NCBI RefSeq assembly: GCF_026151205.1
Contig: NC_087072.1
Span: forward strand, 16,941,669 to 17,005,668
Reading direction: 5' to 3'
DNA length: 64,000 bases
Origin: Bolinopsis microptera
Taxonomy: Eukaryota; Ctenophora; Tentaculata; Lobata; Bolinopsidae
How positions within the stretch are numbered: the stretch's first letter is position 1; each line of letters opens with the position of its first letter. Under the pieces are notes generated by a model. It ran no database searches. It saw only the letters and a program-made list of their open reading frames with translations, and was not told where the DNA came from. Positions 1 through 9,599 of this stretch are shown here, one piece after another. The translations under genes and the position numbers were made by a program.

Positions 1-216
1 TATATGATGTGGAAGTCTGACCTTAGAAGAGGACTAAAGATCCGTCTATTTGTTGCTACTGTGGAGTCAATACTTCTTTATGGTTCTGAAACGTGGACGT
101 TGACAGAGCAATTGAAGAAACGCATTGATGGCTGCTACACTAGAATGCTAAGGATGGCACTAAATGTGGATTGGAAGCAGCGCAAAACCAACAAAGAAGT
201 CTATGGCAACCTACCA
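1..216 (+). pseudogene. LINE reverse transcriptase C-terminal fragment, 5' piece of a split copy
   Basis: An open frame from the window edge reads through ILLYGSETWTLT and a MLRMALNVDWKQRKTNKEVYGNLP-like stretch. This is the conserved region just after the reverse transcriptase of RTE/craTA-like LINEs. The similarity stops after NLP at about 216, where TCAAA-type simple sequence begins. The continuation of the same protein family (IQERRMRLAGH..., then RSRGRP) lies on the same strand at about 9,600-9,853, so this is the left half of one LINE copy split by later insertions. It is truncated at the window start and is not functional. Confidence 0.7.
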
Positions 217-336
217 AATCAAATCAAATCAAAATATAATGACACAAACATCATCACACATCATCAAAAATATATCTACTAAAATTTAAAAATTATCTTT
301 AATCTATTGGCCTAAACAACCAAGTTAAAATGAATC
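217..336 (-). mobile_element. 3' UTR end and simple-repeat tail of the minus-strand CR1-like LINE
   Basis: This AT-rich stretch lies between the plus-strand LINE fragment and the PHD-RT element. Read on the minus strand it continues the 3' UTR that starts after the stop at 8,997. The join is shown by the 15-bp direct repeat AAGTTAAAATGAATC at 322-336 and 8,983-8,997, which is the target duplication of the element in between. It ends in TTTGA-type repeats, a usual 3' tail of such LINEs. Confidence 0.55.
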
Positions 337-577
337 AACAACTTAAAATGCACAGGTGTACCATGAAAACAAGTTTCTATTGGTATATATTCTGTAAAAC
401 CCTCTGGTGTCGAGATTACTCCATCAGATCCCAAATTCGGATCCACTACTGTTAAGGAGACCCGCATCCAGTAGGGACTGTCAGCGGTAAGCTACAGCTC
501 CTGCTGGTAATCGACTCGGAAAACAGTGGTGGTCCCCGTTTTTGGGTTGGAAATGATGAAAACCAGATCTAAATCAG

Positions 578-2772
578 TTGAGAACAAAAATACCGAATCC
601 AGATCAATGTACAGACCCAGAAGAAACAAATAAAACTGTCTCTCAAGCAATCAAGGATTTGAGGACACTTACCGAGACTTGTCCAATATGCGATCTTAAA
701 GTGACTGAGTATGACGATGGCTTGCTGTGCGAAAGATGTCACTCATGGCATCATAGGACTTGCTTGAAGATCAGTAAAACAGAATACAAGAAACTGAGTG
801 AAAGCGATGATGAATATCTATGTACAAGTTGCGTAAAAACAACATCAAAGGACGCTGATACTGTGGTAGAAGAGGCAAAGGAGTGCTGTTTCCCAGATCA
901 TGAAAATGTAAGTGATCCATCTCGATTGAAATTAGGACCATGGAATAGTTGGGAAGTTCTGACAAAATGTGAGGAAATGTATGGTGTTATAGTTAAATGG
1001 AGAAGAAACATATTTTTGCTTCCCTCAGGGGCGGCAGGAAAAGCATTCATCGAAGAAATGACTAAAGTGGCCAACAATTTCACATCAGGCAGTGCTATGG
1101 AATCAGTGACCATGACCCTTTTGATGATAATGCCATCACTGCTGTTGCAGAAACCCTCAAAGAGGTCCAAAGCAAAGGAACACACTGAAGTGTTGAAGAG
1201 AAGACTTGTTTTGTGGCAGGCAGGTAAGCTAGAAGAGCTGCTGCGAGAAGGACAGGAGATTCAGAGGAGATTGGGAAAGGGGAAGCATAAACATGGCCAT
1301 GTTGAGAGAGTCTTCACTCGACTCATGATGAAAGGAAAAGTCAGTGCAGCAATGCGGTGGATTGGTGAAAATGCCACCGGGATTCTTGAACCTACTCCAG
1401 ATGTGATTAAAGTGCTGAAAGAGAAGCATCCCAAGGCATCACCTGCATCAAAGGGAAGCTGTCTGAGTGGACCAGCGAAGAGGGTAGAGCCGGTTATATT
1501 TGACAGTATTGACGGGGAATCGATAAGACAAGCAGCAAAGAGAGTACAGGGTGCTGCAGGGCCTTCAGGAATGGATGCGGATGCATGGAAGAGACTACTG
1601 TGTTCTAAACAGTTTGGTAAGAAGTGTGAGGATCTATGTAATGCCATAGCAGGGATAGCAAGGAAACTATGTGTCCGGAATTTGGATCCAACGCTGTTGA
1701 CCTCATTGACAGCATGTCGACTTGTCCCCCTGGATAAAAAGCCTGGAGTCAGGCCAGTAGGCATAGGTGAAGTCTTAAGAAGGATAATAGGGAAAACAGT
1801 AATGACCCTCCTACAGAAAGATCTGGTTGGAGCAACTGCTCCTATTCAAGTTTGTGCTGGTCTTCAGGGAGGAGTGGAAGCAGCAGTCCATGCTGCAAGG
1901 GACTGCTTTGAAGACCCTGAAACTGAAGCTATCATCTTAGTGGATGCATTCAACTTGCTGAACCGAGAGGCTGCTCTCAACAACATGAACATCGTATGTC
2001 CGGAAGTTGCTACTTACATTATGAACACCTACAGAATGCCTGCTAGACTGTTCATTGCAGGAGGAGATGAGCATCTTTTTAGTGAAGAAGGGACCACACA
2101 AGGTGATCCACCTGCCATGGGATTTTATGCCTGTGGTACAATACCATTGATTGATGCAGGAAACATTGAGAGAAATGTGACTCAGATCTGGTATGCTGAT
2201 GACTCTGCTGCTGGGGGAAAACTGGAGGAAATAAGGAAGTGGTGGGATAACCTCTGTATTAAAGGACCACTCTTTGGATACAACCCTAAATCTTCTAAAA
2301 CATGGGTGATAGTCAAGCCTGAGCACGAAGAGAAGGCAAGAACCCTATTCCCAGATGTCAATGTGACAAGCATTGGTCGACGATATCTGGGCAGCTTCAT
2401 CGGAACAGACCAAGGAAAAGAGGCTTTCATTGAGGGAAAAGTTCAAGAATGGTGTCGTGATCTTAAACAGTTAAGTGATATAGCATCAAGAGAACCTCAA
2501 ATAGCATACAGTGCATACATGTATGGGCTTAGTAAAAGATGGAACTATGTGTGCAGAACTACCCCAGGAGTTGCAGATAGGCTCACTCCTCTAGAACAAG
2601 TAACACGTGATGAGTTTATCCCAGCTATCATTAACAGGCTGTTTAGCTGCACTGATGAACTAAGGAACATAATGGCTCTACCACCAAGATATGGAGGATT
2701 GGGTATACCAGTTATGATGGAAATGGCAGACCGAGAGTACAATTTCTCATGTAGAGCCACAAAACCCCTTAA
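578..2772 (+). CDS. PHD-RT retrotransposon protein, N-terminal PHD finger and reverse transcriptase (5' half)
   Basis: A C4HC3-like PHD finger (CPIC, CERCHSWHH, LCTSC; about residues 36-85 counted from 578) is followed by a reverse transcriptase. Motif A is ILVDAFN (~453), motif B is TTQGDPP (~507) and motif C is YADDSA (~538). The frame at 578 starts with TTG and has no ATG before the PHD finger. An ATG ATG at 553-558 starts a basic peptide (MMKTRSKSV) in another frame that stops after about 26 codons, so the true N-terminus has probably suffered a small frameshift. The frame crosses the TTAA at 2,769-2,772 and then runs into the transposon, where it meets a stop at 2,786-2,788. The continuation is at 7,937-8,879. 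Confidence 0.8.
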
Positions 2773-2951
2773 AGGACCAGTTAACTGAAAAATTTGTAGT
2801 CTCCAATTTGGCTAAGATTTAAATCAGCTGTGACAAACTGGTAAAGAATCGTATCGCCGAAAGAACCAACTCTCTAGCGTACGTGTAACGCGTGTTATTA
2901 CAATAATAAGCTGTGGCCTCGTGACGTCACGAAGTCCCTCAATGCGCGCTG

Positions 2952-3462
2952 GCATAGCTCGTAATACGTTGCAAATGTTTATCGTTGTCAATAAAACACC
3001 TGTAACTCACTCAAATTTTAGAATTATGACTATTTCCCTAGTTCTCCAAAATCCTTATAGTATTGGCTATCACCTTGTTGTTGTTGTTGCTTTGTTACCG
3101 CTACTCCTACTTTTTATTAACCTCCAGAACGCACGGCATAGCGTAATACATTACAAATGTTTATCATTGTCGATTAAACACGTGTAACTCACTCAAATTT
3201 CAGAATTATGACTATTTCCCTAGTTCTCCAAAATCCTTATAGTCTTGGCTATCACCTTGTTGTTGTTGTTGCTTTGTTACCGCTACTCCTACTTTTTATT
3301 AACCTCCAGAACGCACGGCATAGCGTAATACATTACAAATGTTTATCATTGTCAATAAAACACGTGTAACTCACTCAAATTTTAGAATTATGACTATTTC
3401 CCTAGTTCTCCAAAATCCTTATAGTTTTGGCTATCACCTTGTTGTTGTTGTTGTTGCTTTCA
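2952..3462 (+). repeat. Three ~182-bp tandem repeats in the left part of the Kolobok-like element
   Basis: Copies start at GGCATAG near 2,951, 3,135 and 3,317; the third is shorter. Each contains AATACATTACAAATGTTTAT-like sequence, an ACTCACTCAAATTTTAGAAT-like block and a TTG-repeat (CACCTTGTTGTTGTTG). Short open frames here (2,921-3,187 and 3,339-3,551) are by-products of the repeat and are not called as genes. Subterminal repeats like these often carry transposase-binding sites; that role is inferred. Confidence 0.85.
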
Positions 3463-3597
3463 GCCGAGTATATGATTCAAGTAGACACTTTTATTTGAAT
3501 AAAAAACAAAACATAATATACGAATATCTAAGTGAATTGAACTATAAATAGACATTGACGATCCCTAAGTAGGGTAAGTACTACAAATGCATAGAAA

Positions 3598-4323
3598 CTA
3601 GAATTGTTGAAGTGTATTACTGTTGGATTGAGATGAAAATTCGCTTTCTTTAAAACCCACGTACTCGTTTGAAATGCTCGGATATTTGGTTCTTATTGAT
3701 TGGATTACACACGCAGGGAGCCTGTACCGATTATTTTTCCCCAGTCCATGAAACTCTAACAAATTTAGAAAGGATCTATAAGCTGTATGGCGTAGAAGTT
3801 GGTGGAAACTCTCCTGGTCATCTTTATCCGGATAACTAATAGTTTTGTGACCATATGTGGCCATTTCTAATGCGTCTCTATTTAAAATAAAATTGCAAAA
3901 TTTGCTGTGTTCAGTTATACATTGATTTTCTGTTTCCATCATGTCTCGAACAACGTTAACGTCAGAGCAACAGTAGGAAACTTCCCCTTCAGGTAGTGTT
4001 TCGCATTTCCCACAAATACACCAATCTTTTGAGTGAACACTAACGGGAGCACACAACCGATTTTCTACGTCATCGTCCTCTTCATCTGTGTCACAGTCCT
4101 GCTCCTTACAAAGTTCTTGGTCGCTATCATGGTCACTGAGATCTAGCCGATAGGGGTCAAATGCCAAACTGTACATGATGGATGTTGAATTGTTGATCAC
4201 CCCACAGTCATCCGGAATGTTCTCGTTTTCCTCCTCACTACTTGAATCAGAAGTTACTTCTGCAGAGGTTGAGTCACTTTGCACGTCATGCTCAGTGGAA
4301 TTGTTGTCCAAGTCATTAGCCAT
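3598..4323 (-). CDS. P2X7 C-terminal (ballast) domain-like protein inside the transposon
   Basis: This is a 241-residue frame, antisense to the transposase, starting at ATG 4,321-4,323. The first ~95 residues are acidic and Ser-rich (SSSEEENENIPDD, DTDEEDDDVE). The rest resembles the cytoplasmic C-terminal domain of the P2X7 receptor: WCICGKCE, then YCCSD, ECIT-like QCITEHSKF, YR.L..TAYRSFLNLLEFHGLGK, and CVIQSIRTKYPS. In P2X7 this Cys-rich domain binds zinc and a guanine nucleotide. Stand-alone versions are common in animal genomes. There is no transmembrane segment, so it is not a receptor channel. Its place between the Kolobok ends makes it transposon-encoded; its role in transposition is unknown. 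Confidence 0.65.
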   Translation of the reverse strand: MANDLDNNSTEHDVQSDSTSAEVTSDSSSEEENENIPDDCGVINNSTSIMYSLAFDPYRLDLSDHDSDQELCKEQDCDTDEEDDDVENRLCAPVSVHSKDWCICGKCETLPEGEVSYCCSDVNVVRDMMETENQCITEHSKFCNFILNRDALEMATYGHKTISYPDKDDQESFHQLLRHTAYRSFLNLLEFHGLGKNNRYRLPACVIQSIRTKYPSISNEYVGFKESEFSSQSNSNTLQQF

Positions 4324-4343
4324 TGGTAAATGTAGTACGTAAT

Positions 4344-5180
4344 CTTCCTACTACTCAGACTCTTACTCCTAAAACCAAGACATTTTCAAAATATTTTAAT
4401 TTTATTTGCTTCTTATAATTTCAAAGTCTATACAAAGGCCTAAATCTTGGATCTGTATGTACTATGTAATAATATATGAACGGATAAAAGGGTCAGGGTG
4501 TATTTCAAACTTCAACTTTTGACTTGATCAACTACACTCGCTCAATAATGTATATTAAATAGTTGAATATAAATGATCAGAGTGTAACTCTGTAATATAA
4601 TATTACAGCTGTTCGGAAGAATACGAGCAGTCGAATAGTCCGCTCTCCTAAAAGAGTTTGATCCGAGAGCAATTATATTTATTGCATAGCGGAATTTCTT
4701 ACTGTATAATCCACACGTGCTAGACAGTACAGGAGACAAGAAGTCTGGCTATTTTACGGCCGTTCCCACGGGACCATTCCGATTGGAGCTAGTAGTAGTA
4801 GCTCCTATCAGAATGGTGCCGTGGGAACCGAATTACCGCCAAAAATACCCGGGATACCAAATACCTGATTGAAGTGTACGGTATGCGGTGTGTTTTGAAT
4901 TTGACTTACCTATAGTTGTCATCCTAATTGTATTACCATAAATAAACTACTGGTAAAATTAAATACCAAGTGCAGACTGCAGTCAATCGACCCACTGAAA
5001 AACTATAGAATTTTCGAGACCCTATTATTCTTTGGCCATAATATATTACGGTGCGATTGATTCTGAGATGGCTAGATGACAAATGTTAATCTATAAAATT
5101 CTTAAACTATGATCTTTTAACATTTCACGTAAAACATTGTCGCCATAGGTTGATCATGAACACTAACAGCTTAATTTTAG
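4344..5180. other. Non-coding region between the two divergent transposon genes, with a hairpin
   Basis: The start codons of the minus-strand ballast-like gene (4,323) and the plus-strand transposase (5,192) face away from each other across this AT-rich stretch, so it probably holds both promoters. It contains an imperfect hairpin: 4,761-4,789 pairs with 4,801-4,829, with about three mismatches around a TAGTAGTAGTA loop. The stem includes TTCCCACGG and CCGTGGGAA. I see no other gene here; a short minus-strand frame at 4,542-4,739 has no recognisable features. Confidence 0.5.
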
Positions 5181-5191
5181 ATAAATGACTC

Positions 5192-7579
5192 ATGAGTTTC
5201 TGTGCCGCATACAACTGCACTAAGCGTCTTGGACGGGATGAGAGCAGTTACCGAAACTTTATTCGCTTCTATAAGTTTCCGTTGGAGAACAATAAGGCTT
5301 ATTCACGTACGAGAATGTGGGTTTCTAGAATTGACAGAGAAATGACACACATGAATTTTAAAAGCATGCGAATATGCTCTGATCATTTTTGCGATGATGA
5401 CTTTGTCCAGACCACCTTCTATCGCACCACAATCCAGGACCCCGAGCATTGGAAGGGGATTCCGATACTGCTAAAACCTGACGCTATACCCAACACGATA
5501 CGGGAGACAGGAGAGCGGCGAACACCACGGCCAGCATCAGCAGTTAGTAACACCAGCAGTATAAACACACCAGTCCTTAAAGTTAAACGTACGGGAGTTA
5601 AACGTCGGCTCACAATGACAAATCCAATCGAGCATATAGATAACTTATTGAACGTTAATAAGTCTTTGATAGATAAAAATGATCAAGCAATAGTGTCTCT
5701 AAGAACCCCTAGCAGTAGCACTTCCTCTGCCCCTACGACTCCAGTTAGTCTTGGCTTAGACGTGGTATGTCCAAGTATTTTAGATCAGGTTCAGGAGACT
5801 ACTTTGAATAAAACCCGTGTGAAATCAGTATATGTTCAGACAGAATGTTTCAGATGCAATAATTGCTGTAAAAGTAACAATGTTCGGGACATTAGAGAAA
5901 ACGAGTCCGTAGTGCAGAGTTTAGGTTCAGAGGATGAAATTGTGTTAGATGATCGTGATATAATATACACTGGTAGTGCAGATTATTCGTTTCTTCCGAC
6001 AAATAGTGCTCACAATCAAAATGCTTTGTCAATGTCAGTAAATAAAACATTTACAAGCCAAAAACGAAACATAAATAAGATAACACCCGTGAAATCTGTC
6101 ATAGTTGACGTTGAAATGCTACTGCAACTCTTTAAATACTGTCTGCATTGCAGTTCTCCAGTTGAATCTATTAAAACCAACTATTCGGGATCTGCTGTAG
6201 CAGTGGAGTGTATGTGCTTAATGGGACACAGCTTTGTTTGGCGGTCGGGTGATATGCCACATCGAATCGCACTCCTTAACGTTAGATTAAGCGCTGCTGC
6301 AACACTCAGTGGGCTAGGTTATTCGACATTTGAAACATTTTTCAAGCTTCTTGAACTTCCCCCTTTATCTAAACCTGCGTTCTACAAATTAGTCAAGACT
6401 TGGCTCTATCCAGTAATTGCGAGGGATTATGCTTTGATGAGAACTAAAACAATCGAAGACTTGAAAAAATGTGACGAAGTGACTATTTGTGGTGACGCAC
6501 AATACGATAGTCCGGGGTATAGTGCAAAATTTTGCACATACACGCTCATGCAGTGTGGAACTGATAGGATCGTGGACTTTTTACCCATCCAGAAGGGCCA
6601 GTATGAGGGGGAACTAGAGCGGAATGCGTGCGAAGAAATTCTCAAGATGTTAACAGAAGAGGACCAGTTGAAAATAACTAGTTTTGTAACGGATGCTCAT
6701 ATTGGGATCGGCAAACTAATGCGTGAAAGTTACCCCTCTGTTCAACATTCGTATGACATTTGGCATTTTGGTAAATCCCTGAGGAAGAAGTTTAAAAAAG
6801 CCAGCAAGAAAAACCCAAAAATTGCGTCATGGGAAAATTCCCTCGTAAACCACTTTTGGTGGTCAGCTCAAAACTGTAACGGTAACCCTGAACTTTTAAT
6901 GGAACTTTTTCACGCTTCACTGTTTCATGTACTCAATATTCACGCGTGGGGGAACAGAAGAAAAATCCACCAACAGTTTAAGACATTAAAGGGTACCAAA
7001 CCTTACCCTAAGCCTCCAACTTTAGACAAGCTCAACCAAAAGTGCTTGCATCAAACACTGACAAAGGGTGCGAGCAGGAAAGGGATGTGGTTTAAAATAG
7101 GCGATTCTGACTTTGAGGCCCTGTTTAAGGTTATTACTAATACTAGAATGTGTAATTCCATGAAAAAGTGCGCAAAATTCCTCCATACCGGAGCACTAGA
7201 AGCACTCCACTGTGCCAAATTGAAGTATTTGCCGAAAAGGAAAGCTTTTTCTATGGATTCTACTATCGTCCTGATGATGCTGGTCTGTATTGAGCACAAC
7301 GAAAACCTGAGAATAGGGACGACTTCAAAACCAAGGACTAAAGTTGCCTACTCAAGAGCTCAAAAACAATATGTTTTGAAAAATAACTATTTTAGAGACA
7401 ATATTTCGTACAAGAAGTCATTTTTAGAACTTGTTCAAAACCATGTTAAAAGCAATACCAAGCTTCCTATTGACCTAGGTAGATATAAGCGTAAGGTTGT
7501 GCCGAAAAGGTTTCATACTGCTGAGAAACCTAGCAAAGTGTTGTTAGAGCAGAAAAGATTGAGCAGAATGGGAAAATAG
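5192..7579 (+). CDS. THAP-domain transposase, Kolobok type
   Basis: The frame encodes 795 residues from ATG 5,192. The N-terminal C2CH THAP zinc finger shows C4, C9, C62 and H65 (in CSDHF), W43, and the closing DAIP at 97-100; it should bind the terminal repeats. A low-complexity linker follows. Cys pairs near 317-320 and 340-342 may form another zinc site. The catalytic part has GDAQYDSPGYS (D435), a TDAHIGIGKLM block (D501) with YDIWHFGKSLRKKF, and HTGALEALHC near the end, giving a plausible D-D-E triad for cut-and-paste at TTAA. The basic C-terminus (YKRKVVPKRF) may help nuclear import. The frame is uninterrupted. The superfamily call rests on THAP plus TTAA, and the triad assignment is inferred. 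Confidence 0.85.
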   Translation: MSFCAAYNCTKRLGRDESSYRNFIRFYKFPLENNKAYSRTRMWVSRIDREMTHMNFKSMRICSDHFCDDDFVQTTFYRTTIQDPEHWKGIPILLKPDAIPNTIRETGERRTPRPASAVSNTSSINTPVLKVKRTGVKRRLTMTNPIEHIDNLLNVNKSLIDKNDQAIVSLRTPSSSTSSAPTTPVSLGLDVVCPSILDQVQETTLNKTRVKSVYVQTECFRCNNCCKSNNVRDIRENESVVQSLGSEDEIVLDDRDIIYTGSADYSFLPTNSAHNQNALSMSVNKTFTSQKRNINKITPVKSVIVDVEMLLQLFKYCLHCSSPVESIKTNYSGSAVAVECMCLMGHSFVWRSGDMPHRIALLNVRLSAAATLSGLGYSTFETFFKLLELPPLSKPAFYKLVKTWLYPVIARDYALMRTKTIEDLKKCDEVTICGDAQYDSPGYSAKFCTYTLMQCGTDRIVDFLPIQKGQYEGELERNACEEILKMLTEEDQLKITSFVTDAHIGIGKLMRESYPSVQHSYDIWHFGKSLRKKFKKASKKNPKIASWENSLVNHFWWSAQNCNGNPELLMELFHASLFHVLNIHAWGNRRKIHQQFKTLKGTKPYPKPPTLDKLNQKCLHQTLTKGASRKGMWFKIGDSDFEALFKVITNTRMCNSMKKCAKFLHTGALEALHCAKLKYLPKRKAFSMDSTIVLMMLVCIEHNENLRIGTTSKPRTKVAYSRAQKQYVLKNNYFRDNISYKKSFLELVQNHVKSNTKLPIDLGRYKRKVVPKRFHTAEKPSKVLLEQKRLSRMGK

Positions 7580-7936
7580 ATCATATAGCTAGCTATATAG
7601 TGACTTTGATTATATTTTTAGGTATCTCAAGATTCTTATGATCTACTAATTTGAACCATTTGTGTCGGTTAATTAAGCTCTTTTTATTGTCTAACTCTAA
7701 AGTTGTGTATTATGTCCAATTTCTACCTGTAAAATACAGTCACGCGAGCTCCTCAGAGCCTCTGCGCGCGCAATGAGGGACTTCGTGACGTCATCACCAA
7801 AATAATACAAACGCTATTTACACGCGTTAGAGAGCAGTTAGAGATTTAGGAATTTCGACTCGTTGCTTAGTTTGCTATTTGTCACAATCTGTCAAAATAT
7901 GAGGATAACTTTTTTTTCAGTTAACTGGTCCTTTAA

Positions 7937-8879
7937 AGAAGCTATTCTCAAGCAGATAGACAACTACACAGAGGACTGGAGACACAGTAAAGGAGTGAAA
8001 ACTGAGATAACGACTGAACGAAATCTCTTCTATCAACAAAAACAAGCAGAAATACGCCAGGAGCTTGAGTCAACACCACTGGCAAAGTTGATGTTCCAAC
8101 TAGCGGCTGAGAAAGGGGCAAGTGCTTGGCTAACAGCACTACCTTTAAAAGAGTATGGATATCTGATGAATAAACAACAGTTCTCAGATGCAATAGCTCT
8201 CAGATACAACCTGAACTTAAAGGACTGCCCTAAGACATGTACGTGTGGCCAGAAATACTCAGCAAACCATGCGCTCATCTGCAAACTTGGTGGATATGTG
8301 TCACTGCGGCACAACTCGCTGAGAGACACCTTTGCAGAACTAATGAGAACTGTGAAATGCAAGGATGTGCAGACGGAGCCAGTTCTTCTACCAGTTGATG
8401 GTCTAGAATTACCAAGGGGAACAGTCCTAGGAGACCAAGCCAGGCTGGACATTTCTGCAAGATCGATTTGGAATGCTTCAGAGAGGGCATTTTTTGATGT
8501 AAGGGTATTTCATGCCCCAGCCCCCTCCAATGCAAGCAAATCGATACCAGCAATGTACCTTTCCCATGAAAATGAGAAAAAGCGATGTTACAATGCAAGG
8601 GTTCTTGAAGTGGAGAAAGGAAGCTTCACACCTTTAGTGTTCTCGACTTCTGGTGGAATGGGTGGTGAAGCTGAGAGACTGGTCAAGAAGCTGGCCAGTA
8701 AGATGGAGTACCACACTGGCCAGAGGTACTCAGACGCTGTAGGATACATCAGAAAGCGCCTTCGCTTTGAAATCCTTAGAACAACAGTGATTTCTCTCCG
8801 TGGAGACAGGGGTGCAAGAAAAAACATTGTTGATATAAACAGTCTAGATCTTAACTTGGAGCCACAAGGCCAAGGGTAA
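7937..8879 (+). CDS. PHD-RT retrotransposon protein, C-terminal nuclease-like half
   Basis: This continues the reverse transcriptase frame after the transposon: skipping the transposon and one TTAA keeps phase exactly, giving about 1,045 residues in all. It contains a Cys/His motif (CTCGQKYSANHALIC, then RHN). Next come ARLDIS, AFFDVRVFH and EVEKGSFTPLVF, which look like a PD-(D/E)xK restriction-like nuclease core. The end (MGGEAERLVKKL, then TVISLRGDRG) is a tail I associate with this group of animal reverse-transcriptase proteins. No stop or frameshift is visible, so the split is recent relative to decay. The nuclease call rests on motif spacing alone. Confidence 0.7.
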
Positions 8880-8996
8880 TTTTTGATTGTTAAGGGAATT
8901 TTTTGAATTCTTTAAGGGTTGATTTTATATAGGGTCATTGCTATATTATGTGTATATTGTTTGAATAATTTTATTACCATGAAAGTTAAAATGAAT

Positions 8997-9596
8997 CTAA
9001 TTTACATACTTTCCACTACTATATAAGTTGATAAAGCGTTTTTTAGCAACATGAGGATTACACATAAGATATTCATTGTGCTTCTCTTTATTAGTAGCAT
9101 AATTTAATCCCTCAATCTTTCCTAATACTTCGTCCGAAATATACCAAAAATGACTGTCATTTACAGATCCGTTTAAAATAGTCTCTTTTTTGAAAGCCTC
9201 TAATCTCATTTTAAAACTTAACACAGTCCCACAATTCTTGACATCCGAGGGGAGTTTGTTCCAATATGGTCTCACCCTCTCCGGAAGAAAAGAACTATGG
9301 ACTTTCTTCATTTTACTGCTACTTTTACTGCATCTACTGTTTGATACCACATTAAGACCAGATCTGCTCATACTGAACAAATCAGCTCCGTAGTTGGCCA
9401 AACCACTTATAATTTTAAAAGATTCAATGAGGTCCCCACGTATTCGCCGCTCTGCCAGCGTTGTTAAATTGAGGATTTCCAGTCGACGACTGTATGGAAG
9501 AGTACCCACCTCGTCAATCAGACGGGTAAACCGCCTCTGGACGCTCTCCAGCTCCAAGATGATCCCCCAACTTCCATGAGCCGCAACTGGACTCCA
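8997..9596 (-). pseudogene. CR1-like LINE, 5'-truncated reverse transcriptase C-terminus
   Basis: The minus-strand frame contains LESVQRRFTRLI, LPYSRRLEILNLTTL, ERRIRGDLIESFKII, then RVRPYWNKLPSDV. This is the usual C-terminal region of CR1/L2/Rex-like LINE reverse transcriptases, ending in a stop at 8,997-8,999. The 5' part is missing, which is typical of incomplete target-primed reverse transcription. Its 3' UTR continues to the left, is interrupted by the PHD-RT element, and resumes at 336 down to about 217. There it ends in a TTTGA-type repeat (read on the plus strand as AAATCAAATC...). It sits inside the plus-strand LINE. Confidence 0.7.
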
Positions 9597-9599
9597 GTG

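Larger units (their letters stand above)
2773..7932 (+). mobile_element. Kolobok-like THAP DNA transposon, apparently complete, TTAA target duplication
   Basis: Terminal inverted repeats begin AGGACCAGTTAACTGAAAAA (2,773) and end with the reverse complement at 7,932. Both ends are flanked by TTAA (2,769-2,772 and 7,933-7,936). A second inverted pair lies inside: GTGACGTCACGAAGTCCCTC at 2,921-2,940 and its complement (one base differing) near 7,774-7,793. The element is 5,160 bp. It encodes an uninterrupted THAP transposase on the plus strand and a second protein on the minus strand. THAP plus TTAA is the signature of the Kolobok superfamily. Intact ends and ORFs suggest a young, possibly autonomous copy. 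Confidence 0.85.
337..8982 (+). mobile_element. PHD-finger reverse transcriptase retrotransposon, split by a DNA transposon
   Basis: The element is bounded by a perfect 15-bp direct repeat, AAGTTAAAATGAATC (322-336 and 8,983-8,997), as expected for a target-primed retrotransposon. Without the 5,160-bp transposon and its extra TTAA it is about 3.5 kb. It has a short 5' UTR (337-~552), one long frame (PHD finger, reverse transcriptase, Cys/His motif, nuclease-like C-terminus) and a short AT-rich 3' UTR after 8,879. I see no LTRs. The clade is uncertain. The C-terminal restriction-like nuclease argues against an APE-type LINE. Confidence 0.75.
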
